From Methylohalobius crimeensis 10Ki (GTDB taxonomy: Bacteria; Pseudomonadota; Gammaproteobacteria; Methylococcales; Methylothermaceae), in NCBI RefSeq assembly GCF_000421465.1, contig NZ_ATXB01000001.1, positions 1,612,001 to 1,676,000 on the forward strand: DNA of 64,000 nucleotides. Direction: 5' to 3'. This document shows, piece after piece, positions 35,798 through 44,430 of the stretch. Numbering within the stretch: the first letter of the stretch is position 1; every line of letters begins with the position of its first letter. The notes below the pieces were generated by a model. The model had not been told where the DNA came from, searched no databases, and saw only the letters and a program-made list of their open reading frames with translations. The translations under genes and the position numbers were made by a program.

Positions 35798-35958
35798 GGT
35801 TTTACGTAATTTTTGCCGGCTTCGTGGGTAATGTGTTCTTTGATTCGTTTTAGTTGATCGTTGAGCTGATACGACCTCAGCACCGGATTTTATTCGGGCT
35901 ATGTTGAATATAGTTTAATTTTTCCGCCAGCAGCTGCCAATGCATGGTCTCCCCATTT

Positions 35959-36348
35959 TTACCTTTGTTGTCCAACCGATTTCAAGTTCCATAGCAAGCG
36001 CTTCATCGGAGGCAAGAACTCCGGAAGCCGGCTGTAGACGGATAAGGCGTTTTGAGCATCATAGGTATGGGACATGCGGTTTCTTGCCGCCAGCATAGCT
36101 AGCAAATGGCCTCCTTCATCGATCCATTCCTGTTGAAAGGCCGTTTTAAGGCAGGCTTTGGGAGAGCGGCATTCCAGGCCGAGATCGGCGGCGACGATTT
36201 TGACTGTCTTCCAGGCGAGTTCGAAACAAAATTCGAAATATTGGATGCATCCGGCTTTGATGAGATCGCTATCGGCAGGTTCCTGAAGCGCCGCTTCCAG
36301 TTGAGCGAGGGCGCTTTCGAAGTCTTCGAGAATTTTGTCAGGCTGCAT
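35959..36348 (-). CDS. HEPN-domain protein, HI0074 family
   Basis: 129 residues from the ATG at 36348, with GAAGGA about 9 bp upstream. Helical HEPN protein: ILEDFESALAQLEAALQEP, YFEFCFELAWKTVKIVAADL and the R-x4-H RNase motif in ARNRMSHTYD. It was formerly called nucleotidyltransferase substrate-binding protein and works with an MNT partner. Its ATG lies within the ancestral end of the upstream MNT gene, which is now cut short by a stop codon. Confidence 0.85.
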   Translation of the reverse strand: MQPDKILEDFESALAQLEAALQEPADSDLIKAGCIQYFEFCFELAWKTVKIVAADLGLECRSPKACLKTAFQQEWIDEGGHLLAMLAARNRMSHTYDAQNALSVYSRLPEFLPPMKRLLWNLKSVGQQR

Positions 36349-36412
36349 AAAGTAATCGTCCTTCACGCAATGCTTCGTCTCTGAGCCTGGATGAGGCCCG
36401 GTTCAGATCCAC

Positions 36413-36646
36413 TCAATCGATTCGATACAGGGTAGGCAGGTTTTCCAACTCCTCCTCGATGGCGTAAAACGCCTTCAACGATATCGGTCGGTCGCCGATG
36501 ATCCCTATGTCGAAATCCGAGCGCTCCCCGGCCTTGCCCGTCGCTCGCGACCCGAACAAAAGGATTTTATAGCCCTGCAGCCGGCTTCGGTGACCTTCGA
36601 AGACTTGCCTGAGCAGGGTTGGAATTCGCTCTTCGTTAGATGACAT
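36413..36646 (-). pseudogene. MNT nucleotidyltransferase (HI0073 family) truncated by a TGA
   Basis: 77 residues, with ILLFGSRATGKAGERSDFDI (the MNT metal site) and ENLPTLYRID before TGA. Reading through the TGA gives VDLNRASSRLRDEALREG and RLLYAA, ending in a stop that overlaps the ATG of the HEPN gene, exactly the length and coupling expected of HI0073-type proteins. The TGA replaces the Trp (TGG) found in such ...RIDWVD... sequences. The start overlaps the end of wzm by 11 bp. The nucleotidyltransferase core is retained, so residual function is possible. Confidence 0.75.
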
Positions 36647-37454
36647 CGGCGAACCAGTTTTCCGCGCGTTTGAAATAGAGATAACTGATCGGCAGGACGA
36701 TGGCGGTTACGATGGCGCCGGGGATGAGGGTGGTCCAATCCGGAGGTAAGCCTTTCAGTAGTACTCGTTGGAAAGCGTCGATGATGCCGGCGAGGGGGTT
36801 ACACAAGTACAAGGTGTAAAGTCTTTCCGACCACTCGCCTGCGGCGTGCTCTATCAGGAGCTTTTGCTTGACCAGGTCCAGAGGATAGATGATAGGAGAA
36901 GCGTACATCATCAGGGATAGCGCCACCGGCAAGGCGGCGCTGACGTCGCGGTAATAGACGTTCATGGCGGCGCCGAAGAAGCTGACCGTGAGTGCGACGA
37001 CCATGGTGTAAAGGATGATTGCCGGTACCCATATCGCGTGAATACTGGGAACCATCTGATAATAGATCATCAGTCCGGCCAAAATTAGAAAGCTGATACA
37101 CAGTTCCACGGTTTTGGTGACCATGGCGGTCAAGGGGAAGATTTCCCTTGGAAAGTAGATCTTCTTGACCAGCGCGGCGTTGCTCGTGACGCTCCCCACG
37201 CCTTCCGAGGCGGATTCCTGGAAGAAAATCCAAGGCATCAGTGCGGCGAAGGTGAGAACGGGATAGGGTACGTCCCCCGATTCGATGCCGACAAGGCTGC
37301 GTACGAGGGTGAATATTAGCATTAACATCACAGGTTTGAGCACTGACCAGAGGAGTCCGAGATAAGCCTGCTTATAGCGGACGATGATATTTTTCCACGC
37401 CAGGGCGGCGATGAGTTCCCGGTAGTTGTAGAGATTTTTGGCGACTGTCAGCAT
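36636..37454 (-). CDS. wzm: ABC-2 type polysaccharide export permease
   Basis: 272 residues with six predicted membrane spans. The N-terminus ELIALAW-type motif (LIAALAWKNIIVRYKQAYLG) and LGLLWSVLKPVMLMLIFTLV are classic for Wzm/KpsM permeases; later MYASPIIYPLDLV and LYLCNPLAGIIDAFQRVLL. It forms the channel for a lipid-linked polysaccharide powered by wzt at 34227-35516. Unusually, three MNT/HEPN genes separate the two transporter genes. The start lies 4 bp after the end of a decayed methyltransferase gene. Confidence 0.92.
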   Translation of the reverse strand: MLTVAKNLYNYRELIAALAWKNIIVRYKQAYLGLLWSVLKPVMLMLIFTLVRSLVGIESGDVPYPVLTFAALMPWIFFQESASEGVGSVTSNAALVKKIYFPREIFPLTAMVTKTVELCISFLILAGLMIYYQMVPSIHAIWVPAIILYTMVVALTVSFFGAAMNVYYRDVSAALPVALSLMMYASPIIYPLDLVKQKLLIEHAAGEWSERLYTLYLCNPLAGIIDAFQRVLLKGLPPDWTTLIPGAIVTAIVLPISYLYFKRAENWFADVI

Positions 37455-37511
37455 GGCTTATCCTTCTTTTCGGATATGGTACTTCCAATGGCATTTTTCA
37501 TGAGGGCTCGG

Positions 37512-38811
37512 CCTGACTGCCTGACAAAACTCATTTTTCCATGCAAAATCAGTCATGTAGTGGAGTCAGGGATACAAAAGGTATATTGCCAAGGTAATTC
37601 CTCCATCCAGCGCGAACGATCCGAGGCCGTAGGCACGGGAGCGGGGTCGTCGGCGGAAGGCAACCACAACCGATCGATAAGCGCCTTCCCGCAAGCCAGG
37701 GCATGGTGGATCCAGTTCCAGCCGATACGGGCATAGCTCAAGCCCCGACACCAATGCGGATCGACGGTTCTACGCTGCCCCTCGGCTACCACTGCCGTCC
37801 CCTGACAGGTCACGATCCAGGTGGCCACCGCCATCACAAAGCACAGCCGATCCAAGACCTCGGCTTGCCGAAGCCGGGAAGACGCCCATTGAAACCCATT
37901 GGATTTATGGTCCAGAAACCCTTCCTCGATGGCAAAACGCTTGCCGTAATCGGCGAGGGTCGTTTCATCGGTCCATTCATCGCTCAGGATCAGCCAGGGT
38001 TCCTTGGCGCCTTTTTCCCAACCCACGGCCACGTTCACCGCTTCATGCACCTTCCAGAGATAAACAGTGTGGTAATAACGCACCTGGCCGGCATCCACGC
38101 ACCACTTCAGCGGGCGGTAACCAGCGCCGCTCCATCGCCAAGCCGGCGTATTGCGCTTCATCCGAATCCGGCAGTGCCAATCCGGTGTCCGTTTGATCCA
38201 GCGCACCAACTGCAGATGACAAAATCCACGATCGGCCAGCAAAATCACCTCAAAACCTTTCAGGCGGGAGACACTTTGCGCCAGAACCGAGCGGTAGACC
38301 TGAAAGGCCACGCTGGCACTGGGTTGCCGTTTCACCTTCCAGGCCACCGGAATCGCCCGACCCCGATACACCAACGCCACTTGAATCACACAGAAACTAT
38401 TCCATAGCATCGTCGTATCCAAGGCCACGTATACGCGGCGTTCCTCGCCCGTCGGTAACCACCCTTTCAACAGCCCCGCATACACCTCATTCACATCGAT
38501 CCGTCCGTTACTCAACCAACGCCGGAATCGCCGCTCAATGCTTTGGGCATAGCGGGCGCGGCTGTCCACATACACCACCCACCGGCTCAAACCGATGCCC
38601 CCACTCAACAACAATCCTGCGATCATCCAAGCGACCGTCGAAAGATGTCGCATATCTCGCCACGGCGCTTGTTTCAAAACCTGGGTTACCGTAACGTACA
38701 TCCGTGTGGAAGGGTTGTTCATGGGCAATTTCGTCCTTTATCAATCATCATCTCGGACGATCTACCCTACAATCCTTCCGCGCCCTCCGCGAGTTTTGTC
38801 AGGCAGCCAGG
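37512..38811 (-). mobile_element. IS4-family insertion sequence, 1300 bp
   Basis: The ends are 21-bp inverted repeats: CCTGACTGCCTGACAAAACT at the left (37512 on) and its complement with one mismatch at the right (to 38811). A 7-bp target duplication GGCTCGG flanks it at 37505-37511 and 38812-38818. One transposase gene fills the element. The intact repeats, target duplication and open transposase frame suggest a fairly recent insertion. It landed in a gene that seems already to have been damaged. Confidence 0.9.
37553..38722 (-). CDS. IS4-family transposase
   Basis: 389 residues from the ATG at 38722. DDE-type catalytic residues: Asp in YVALDTTMLWN, Asp in ILLADRGFCHL, and the diagnostic IS4 signature Y-x2-R-x3-E-x6-K in YGKRFAIEEGFLDHK. 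The fold between the second Asp and the Glu holds a beta-rich insertion as in Tn5-type transposases. The protein is uninterrupted, so the element may be active. Confidence 0.92.
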   Translation of the reverse strand: MNNPSTRMYVTVTQVLKQAPWRDMRHLSTVAWMIAGLLLSGGIGLSRWVVYVDSRARYAQSIERRFRRWLSNGRIDVNEVYAGLLKGWLPTGEERRVYVALDTTMLWNSFCVIQVALVYRGRAIPVAWKVKRQPSASVAFQVYRSVLAQSVSRLKGFEVILLADRGFCHLQLVRWIKRTPDWHCRIRMKRNTPAWRWSGAGYRPLKWCVDAGQVRYYHTVYLWKVHEAVNVAVGWEKGAKEPWLILSDEWTDETTLADYGKRFAIEEGFLDHKSNGFQWASSRLRQAEVLDRLCFVMAVATWIVTCQGTAVVAEGQRRTVDPHWCRGLSYARIGWNWIHHALACGKALIDRLWLPSADDPAPVPTASDRSRWMEELPWQYTFCIPDSTT

Positions 38812-38993
38812 GGCTCGGCTTTTCCGGTTTACCGGAAAAGAATTCGTCGATTGCTTTGGAGGCCCCTGTAAAGCCCCATGCCCGATGGAGACTCCGCATT
38901 CGACAATGTCGCCGTCGATGGATTTTCGATTTTGAAACCGACTGAATGAAAAGCGGTTTTGATGAGATTCTTTAAGAGGGATCTTCCAAGAGG

Positions 38994-40397
38994 TCATATA
39001 GCAGTTTCCCCGCTCACTTGGCTCACGACGTAACGATATTTACCCGATTTTTCAGGTGATATGTAGTCGGTGTATTTTAGCGTTATGGTTGTGTTTTCTC
39101 CCAGTCGTTGTTTCAGTTTGTTCTGAATGCGCGTCGCGTTTTCCTGTTTCCATGAACGGGGTTCTGTAACCATCAGGACCAGCAAATGTTTGAAGTCCGT
39201 TTGGACGATTTTGAATTGCTTCACCCCCGGCGTTTCCCTAAGTACGTAAATGAGCGCTAAAGCGTGCATGACGGTACCGTCGGAGCGTACGATCAAGTCG
39301 GTGCTGCGTCCCTCAACTTCGTCCAGTACTTCCAAGCCTCTTGCTTGCCGGCAAGATTCCCGACTACGCCGGGCCCGGTCCCCGGTGCGATAGCGGATGA
39401 AAGGCTGAACTTCGGAGGCCAGATTGGTGATGACCACTTCACCGAGCTCTCCTTCTGGAACGGGGTTTCCGCGGTCGTCCAGAATTTCTACCAAAATCCA
39501 TTCGGAATTGATCAGCATCTGGCCGGTAGGCGACTCGAGGGCAATGAGACCGGCATCTCGCGCACCGTATTCATTGGCAACCGGCGCATTGAAAATTCTG
39601 CCGATCAGTTCGCGTTGATGAGGATAGAGAGGTTCGCCGGTAGTGTAGATGACTTTTAATGAGGAAAGATCCGGGATGCGGCCGCGTCGTTCGGAGTGCT
39701 CGGCAAGAAGGGACAGGCTGCTGGCATAGCCGTAGAGGGTTTTGGGCCGGAAACGTTCGAGTTCGTCGAGATACCTGTCCATGTGCTGGGGAGACATGGC
39801 GAAAGCATTGAACAGTCGTTGATTGCAAAGTCGATCACGGAGGGACTTGATCCAGTCGGTGCGGTTGAGTTCGGTGGGGGCGCCCCAAAGAAAGGCTTCG
39901 CGATCACCTACGTCAACGCCCCACCAACGTCGTGCCCGGATTCTACAGGCGGCGTCAGCTGCCTGGCGTTTGCGGCCGAAATAAAAGATCAAGGGTTCTC
40001 CGGTAGATCCGCCAGTGTTATAAGGGAATATTCCTCCTGGAGCGTGACGCCATACTATTTCGCGGCCGTGTTGACGAGCGTCTTGCTTGGTCATCAAGGG
40101 AAGTTGGCGGAATTTGTCCCAGGTCAAGTCTTTCGGATCAATGCCGGCGGCTTGCATTCGTTGGCCATGCCAGGGGCAATGGGCCTCGGCGGATTGAAGA
40201 AGTTGCTTGAGGCGTTGCAGTTGAAGCGCCTCCAGCTGATTGCGAGAAAGGTATTGGGTTTTTTCCAACTCGGCCAGGTAGGGAAAAGTCGGTCTGCCAA
40301 GCAGGAACTCGTGGCCCCGGTATATTTGTCGGTGTAAAGCAGATGGCAGGATGCAAGCGCTTGCTTTGGCCGTCAGTTCGGAAATTATCACACGCAC
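38994..40397 (-). CDS. CapK/PaaK-like AMP-forming ligase family protein
   Basis: 467 residues from a GTG. Adenylate-forming motifs: PYNTGGSTGEPLIFYFGRK (P-loop, near residue 125), VANEYGARDAGLIALES and GEVVITNLASEVQPFIRYRT (near 330), ending in a phenylacetate-CoA ligase-like C-terminal domain (EKSGKYRYV). Such CapK relatives are common in capsule and exopolysaccharide loci, where they may activate an acyl or amino acid for attachment to sugar; the substrate is unknown. Its stop overlaps the start of the decayed TylF-like gene. Confidence 0.82.
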   Translation of the reverse strand: MRVIISELTAKASACILPSALHRQIYRGHEFLLGRPTFPYLAELEKTQYLSRNQLEALQLQRLKQLLQSAEAHCPWHGQRMQAAGIDPKDLTWDKFRQLPLMTKQDARQHGREIVWRHAPGGIFPYNTGGSTGEPLIFYFGRKRQAADAACRIRARRWWGVDVGDREAFLWGAPTELNRTDWIKSLRDRLCNQRLFNAFAMSPQHMDRYLDELERFRPKTLYGYASSLSLLAEHSERRGRIPDLSSLKVIYTTGEPLYPHQRELIGRIFNAPVANEYGARDAGLIALESPTGQMLINSEWILVEILDDRGNPVPEGELGEVVITNLASEVQPFIRYRTGDRARRSRESCRQARGLEVLDEVEGRSTDLIVRSDGTVMHALALIYVLRETPGVKQFKIVQTDFKHLLVLMVTEPRSWKQENATRIQNKLKQRLGENTTITLKYTDYISPEKSGKYRYVVSQVSGETAI

Positions 40398-40412
40398 CTC
40401 GGCAGATGAAAA

Positions 40413-41498
40413 TTAATAATATTTTTTGATGTCCAGGGTGTTGAGGATGGACTTTAATTTATGGATATCGACGCTAAAGTCTGAAAACCTTCCCTCACCA
40501 TCCGAAGTTAAGTAATGGTAATCGTGATCTAACGATTTGGATAAAAAGAAATAATGAGGGGTAATGGTAGGTTCCGGATGCAGTTCGATGATCGAGGCGT
40601 TTTTGGAAAAAATGATATTGGTCAAACCGGCGCCGTGCGGCGCTATGATGATATCGGCATCGTAAAAGAGTTCGATTTGATCGGAAATCGCAAGGTCTTC
40701 AAGAATATACGGTTTGAATCCGAAAGGCTCGATAATATTCAATACTTCCGTTTCATTTTTGATTTTTCTATTTCCCGCGGCATGTTTCCTGGAAACAAAG
40801 ATCCTGTTCTTTTTTTTGCGGCTTCTATTTGGAGTAAACCGGGAAACGAAGAAATCCAAATAAAAATCGGGTAGATAGCCGCAAAAAGGTCGTGACATGA
40901 ATGAATTTAATATGAGCTCGTCGGTTTTGTATATTTTTTTGTGCGAAACATACTCAAAATGAATGTTCTTGGGGAGGATTTTAGGTAAAAAATATTCTTC
41001 CCATGGTTGAAGCTTTCCTGGGACCAGAAGTTTGATGCGACATCCTTGATATTCGTGTAGTAACAAGTATAGTCTGGGAATGGTATCGATTAACGTGTGA
41101 TAATAATTGTTGGCGGAAGACCTGAAAATATTGGATGGTCCAGTTATTATTTTTTCCGATGGGAAATATAAATATCTCCAATAAAATTGATGATGCAGGG
41201 GTCTATCCGGGTGCTCTCCATGGGTGTTGTCGGACTCGAGTAGTATGGTTCTGTATTTGTTGAGGACGACATTCAGGTAAGAATAATAATAATAACCCTG
41301 AAGAGTGACCGAGAAAAGATCCGGTGGATCATAGTGTTCCACCTGAAGGTGTTTTGCCTCTTCCCTGAAAGGCATGAAAGTGAATTCCGGACAAGGGATT
41401 TTTCGGGTTCGAATGAATTTTTCGTGCTTTATATTGTTTTGATGCTCCAAATAATCTCCTCTTACCAATCGGTTCAGTATCCAGTCGGGCAGTTTCAT
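40413..41498 (-). CDS. glycosyltransferase family 61 protein
   Basis: 361 residues. The GT61 (DUF563) core is visible: [37 protein letters not shown], and [20 protein letters not shown] followed by [18 protein letters not shown]. The family includes xylosyl- and GlcNAc-transferases; an adjacent UDP-xylose synthase gene makes xylose a reasonable but unproven donor. The DNA is AT-rich relative to the CapK-like gene. The start overlaps the stop of the UDP-xylose synthase gene. Confidence 0.85.
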   Translation of the reverse strand: MKLPDWILNRLVRGDYLEHQNNIKHEKFIRTRKIPCPEFTFMPFREEAKHLQVEHYDPPDLFSVTLQGYYYYSYLNVVLNKYRTILLESDNTHGEHPDRPLHHQFYWRYLYFPSEKIITGPSNIFRSSANNYYHTLIDTIPRLYLLLHEYQGCRIKLLVPGKLQPWEEYFLPKILPKNIHFEYVSHKKIYKTDELILNSFMSRPFCGYLPDFYLDFFVSRFTPNRSRKKKNRIFVSRKHAAGNRKIKNETEVLNIIEPFGFKPYILEDLAISDQIELFYDADIIIAPHGAGLTNIIFSKNASIIELHPEPTITPHYFFLSKSLDHDYHYLTSDGEGRFSDFSVDIHKLKSILNTLDIKKYY

Positions 41499-42448
41499 AA
41501 GCCGGTTTTTTCGCTTTTAAGCAATGCATCAAAGTAGTGAATTGTTTTTTCAAGACCGACTTCGAGTGAAGTGATGGGCGACCATTCTAAAATATTTTTA
41601 GCCAGGTCGATATTAGGCTGACGTTGGATTGGGTCGTCTTGGGGCAAGGGTTTATTGGTTATTTTTGATTTTGACCCGGTAATGTCGATGATTAGATCGG
41701 AAAGTTCCTTGATGGTAATTTCTTGCGGGTTTCCGAGATTGATGGGACCGGGACCGGAATCGACTTGCATGAATTTAATGAAGGCCTGAATCATGTCGTC
41801 AACGTAGCAAAATGACCTTGTTTGCGACCCTTCACCATACAAAGTTATGGGGCTGTTTGTTAAAGCTTGAATGATGAAATTGGATATCACTCTTCCATCA
41901 TTCATGGCCATGTTCGGTCCATAAGTATTAAATATTCGAGCCACCTTAATATCTAGATGATGTTGGCGGTAATAATCAAAGAATAATGTCTCGGCACACC
42001 GCTTTCCTTCGTCATAGCAAGCTCTAACGCCTATCGGATTTGTGTGTCCCCAGTATTCTTCCATCTGGGGATGAATTTCAGGATCCCCGTAAACTTCGCT
42101 GGTTGACGCCTGGAATATTTTGGCTTTAACCCTTTTGGCCAGTCCCAGCATGTTGATCGCACCGTGCACGCTTGTCTTGGTGGTTTGCACGGGATCGAAT
42201 TGATAATGAATGGGCGAGGCAGGGCAGGCTAGGTTATAAATATGGTCCACTTCAACATAAAGCGGGAAGGTGATGTCATGTCTGAGAATTTCAAAAAAAG
42301 GATTATCCAGTATGTCCAATAAATTTTTTTTCGATCCGGTATAGAAATTATCAACGCATAGTACATCATAACCGCATTCTAAGAGATTCCTGCAAAGATT
42401 GGACCCCAAGAAACCGGCGCCACCTGTAACCAAGACCTGTTCGTTCAT
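41495..42448 (-). CDS. UDP-glucuronate decarboxylase (UDP-xylose synthase)-like SDR
   Basis: 317 residues of the extended short-chain dehydrogenase family. NAD site [15 protein letters not shown] at the start, then [20 protein letters not shown] (typical of Uxs), [15 protein letters not shown], catalytic Tyr-x3-Lys in [12 protein letters not shown], and [20 protein letters not shown]. It should convert UDP-glucuronate to UDP-xylose in the cytoplasm, supplying a donor for the transferases nearby. It overlaps the GT61 gene downstream, which is the likely consumer. Confidence 0.9.
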   Translation of the reverse strand: MNEQVLVTGGAGFLGSNLCRNLLECGYDVLCVDNFYTGSKKNLLDILDNPFFEILRHDITFPLYVEVDHIYNLACPASPIHYQFDPVQTTKTSVHGAINMLGLAKRVKAKIFQASTSEVYGDPEIHPQMEEYWGHTNPIGVRACYDEGKRCAETLFFDYYRQHHLDIKVARIFNTYGPNMAMNDGRVISNFIIQALTNSPITLYGEGSQTRSFCYVDDMIQAFIKFMQVDSGPGPINLGNPQEITIKELSDLIIDITGSKSKITNKPLPQDDPIQRQPNIDLAKNILEWSPITSLEVGLEKTIHYFDALLKSEKTGL

Positions 42449-42506
42449 GTTTGAAGTCCCTGTTCATCGCTGTATTTAAAAATGAGGCGCATTCAATTTT
42501 TTGGTG

Positions 42507-43127
42507 CTATTTAATTGCTGTTGGTTGATTTGTTTTCTTGCCAACCTCTTTTATTTTGTTTTTTATATATTTTTTTTGGCGATCGTTCATTTTAAGCTTT
42601 AGGGTGTATTTGAGTGTTTTCTCTGCATTGTCATATTGTTCGGTTTTAATAAACGCTTTTGCAAGCTCTACATAGGCCGGTAAATATCGCTGGTTTTTGC
42701 GAATTGCCTTGAGATATTCGTTAATCGCTTCGTGGTGTCTTCCAGCTTCAAATAAAAAATCAGCGTATTCTTTTAATAAATATGGTACAAGCGGATGGTT
42801 AGGGTTTTTGCCTTCTGCACCTTTTACCGCGGTATTTATTTTATAAGCAAGGCGTAAAAGGCAGGCCTGTCTATCGTCTTTGTGATACTTTATGCAGATA
42901 TGATGTTTTACCTTGGCCTCACAGAAATGATTCATGCCTGGAATATCCCGATGATATTTTCTATAGGTTTTGTTGTTGTTAAGATTAGACGCGCGGCAGA
43001 AAGGCGGTATCGGTTCCGGGGTATACATCGATGTCCAATGTCCCTGGATCGCTTCCGGCCAGGGAGGCAGTGCCCAGGAGGGGTTGCTGATGCCCCCTAT
43101 GATTATTAACGCTAGAACCCTCAACAT
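42507..43127 (-). CDS. exported TPR-like protein
   Basis: 206 residues. The N-terminus MLRVLALIIIGGISNPSWA is a signal peptide with a cleavage site after SWA. The mature part has several Cys residues (PPFCRASN, HFCEAKVKHHICI, QACLLRL) and then about three tetratricopeptide-like helices: YADFLFEAGRHHEAINEYLK, LPAYVELAKAFIKTEQYDNA and EKTLKYTLKLKMNDRQKKYI. A periplasmic scaffold for glycan assembly or export is possible. It is the first gene of the long - strand block, so a promoter is expected just upstream. Confidence 0.7.
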   Translation of the reverse strand: MLRVLALIIIGGISNPSWALPPWPEAIQGHWTSMYTPEPIPPFCRASNLNNNKTYRKYHRDIPGMNHFCEAKVKHHICIKYHKDDRQACLLRLAYKINTAVKGAEGKNPNHPLVPYLLKEYADFLFEAGRHHEAINEYLKAIRKNQRYLPAYVELAKAFIKTEQYDNAEKTLKYTLKLKMNDRQKKYIKNKIKEVGKKTNQPTAIK

Positions 43128-43354
43128 TGTTTTGCTCCGCTCATTTCCAGTAGATTCCTAATGTCGTATTTCGTTGCGTTACTTATTTTGCAATTACTCG
43201 GCAGGCGGCGTTGTTGATCATACGTTTAAGGCTGTCATTGACATGTCCCGCGGTTTCTTTCCTCACACGATTTCGTGTCCGCCTGTATCTGAATTGTCGT
43301 CTTATGAATTGGTGCGGCTTAGTGTCATGCGTGCTTGAGGGACTATCATGAGAC

Positions 43355-43382
43355 TTGTTTTTGTGAGTTTCGTGTCTATAAT
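43355..43382 (+). promoter_or_regulatory. sigma70-type promoter of tRNA-Gly
   Basis: TTGTTT at 43355-43360 and a perfect TATAAT at 43377-43382 are separated by 16 bp. The tRNA begins 13 bp after the -10 box, fitting a short leader. Upstream, from 43128 to 43354, I see no gene. Confidence 0.7.
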
Positions 43383-43395
43383 CGAAAATCTCTTC

Positions 43396-43469
43396 GCGGG
43401 TGTAGTTCAGTGGTAGAACCCGAGATTCCCATTCTCGTGACGGGGGTTCGATTCCCCTCACCCGCTCCA
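43396..43469 (+). tRNA. tRNA-Gly (anticodon CCC)
   Basis: A complete 74-base cloverleaf: acceptor GCGGGTG pairs with CACCCGC, the discriminator is T, and CCA is encoded at 43467-43469. The anticodon stem CGAGA/TCTCG encloses TTCCCAT, giving anticodon CCC at 43428-43430. The T arm GGGGGTTCGATTCCCCT-type sequence is standard. The gene reads GGG codons. It borders the RNA-ligase region. Confidence 0.95.
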
Positions 43470-43477
43470 ATTCGCAT

Positions 43478-43762
43478 CTAAAAATCCTCCATCGAGCAAG
43501 CTCCGCCGCCGCAGCACGCCGCCGGCATCGTCTGGCCGCAGGCACCATTGCCGCAAGCCGGCTCCGGGTTTCTCAGACTATGGCTGGAGACCACGTTGCC
43601 CCCGGTGATGAGTTTTTCCACCGGCGCGTCTTCGGGCGTGTCGCCCGGCGAGATGTTCGCCTGCCGGCACAACTCTCCCCACGTGGCGATCTTGGTTTGC
43701 ATGCCGTGGCGAACCTCGACGATGCGCTGATTGGCTTGGCACCGATAATCGTAAGTGGGCAT
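43478..43762 (-). CDS. FmdB-type zinc ribbon protein
   Basis: 94 residues. MPTYDYRCQANQRIVEVRHG is the N-terminal zinc-ribbon signature of the FmdB/regulatory family, although the second CxxC pair is not in the usual place; the C-terminus is Cys-rich (PACGNGACGQTMPAACCGGG). Function unknown; members often occur beside translation or methylotrophy genes. It is transcribed toward the tRNA-Gly gene and is divergent from the PIN-domain gene, 80 bp away. Confidence 0.8.
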   Translation of the reverse strand: MPTYDYRCQANQRIVEVRHGMQTKIATWGELCRQANISPGDTPEDAPVEKLITGGNVVSSHSLRNPEPACGNGACGQTMPAACCGGGACSMEDF

Positions 43763-43842
43763 AAAATCCTCTCAATCCAGAGTATAGTTATAGTCAATAT
43801 ATAGCGGCTTGCACCCTGGAATACAAGCGGAGAGTGATCGCG

Positions 43843-44427
43843 ATGGATAGTTTCGTCCTGGACACCAGTATCTTCACCAACCCCGACGTTTACGGTCAAT
43901 TCGGCGAGTCGCCGAAGGCGGCGATGGATGCCTTCCTGCACTTGGCGCGCCGCAGCGGCGTAAGATTGTACATGCCCAGCTCGGTCTACGATGAATTGTG
44001 TCTCATCAAAGGCGATGACATTCCGCCGGAGTTCGAGGCGGTGGTGCGCATCCGTTCGCCGCGCCGCTTCAATATGATGGTGCCCGCCGGGATTCTGTAT
44101 GAATTCATCGAGGAGGTGCGCGCGCGCATCGATCGGGGGCTGCGAATCGCCGAGGAGCACGCCAAGATGGTGTGGGACAGAGTCGAACCCGAAGGGCAGG
44201 GAAAGGTTATTAACCGCCTGCGCGGTCGCTACCGGGAGGCGCTAAGACAAGGTATCATCGACAGCCGCGAGGACATGGACGTGCTGCTTCTGGCCTACGA
44301 AATGGACGGCATTCTGCTGTCGGCCGATCAGGGGCTTCGCAAGTGGGCCGATAAGGTGGGGGTGAAGATCATCCGTCCCGATCATCTGCTGCAGGTGATG
44401 GAAACCTTGGTGGAGTATGGCGGTTGA
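43843..44427 (+). CDS. RNA ligase partner protein (PIN-domain, TIGR03875-type)
   Basis: 194 residues from the ATG at 43843, preceded by GGAGAG at a good distance; a GTG three codons upstream is an alternative. PIN-nuclease acidic residues: Asp7 in [15 protein letters not shown], Glu in [12 protein letters not shown], and Asp residues in [16 protein letters not shown] and [12 protein letters not shown]. This family co-occurs with the Pab1020-type RNA ligase, which is present here at 46413-47531. It probably cleaves or binds an RNA that the ligase later seals; that is unproven. Confidence 0.88.
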   Translation: MDSFVLDTSIFTNPDVYGQFGESPKAAMDAFLHLARRSGVRLYMPSSVYDELCLIKGDDIPPEFEAVVRIRSPRRFNMMVPAGILYEFIEEVRARIDRGLRIAEEHAKMVWDRVEPEGQGKVINRLRGRYREALRQGIIDSREDMDVLLLAYEMDGILLSADQGLRKWADKVGVKIIRPDHLLQVMETLVEYGG

Positions 44428-44430
44428 GGG

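Larger units (their letters stand above)
37458..38997 (-). pseudogene. TylF-like methyltransferase remnant split by an IS4-family element
   Basis: Reading from the ATG at 38997 (overlapping the stop of the CapK-like gene) gives SIDGDIVECGVSIGHGAL, the SAM-binding motif of TylF/MycF-type O-methyltransferases. Shortly after, in another frame, comes GASKAIDEFFSGKPEKPSP, then the IS insertion at 37512-38811; with the IS removed the frame continues HEKCHWKYHIRKEG and a TAA 3 bp before wzm. The ends match the N-terminal motif and C-terminal tail of the family, but the roughly 130 residues between are gone. So the gene suffered an internal deletion and frameshift as well as the insertion. Confidence 0.7.

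Noticed and set aside
35686-35883. Small - strand frame overlapping the MNT gene
   Set aside because: Its second half is the MNT gene read in another frame, and the first half has no recognisable character.
43183-43548. Open frame on the - strand containing RGIEPPSREWESRVLPLNY
   Set aside because: It runs antisense through tRNA-Gly; this peptide is a well-known artefact of translating tRNA complements.
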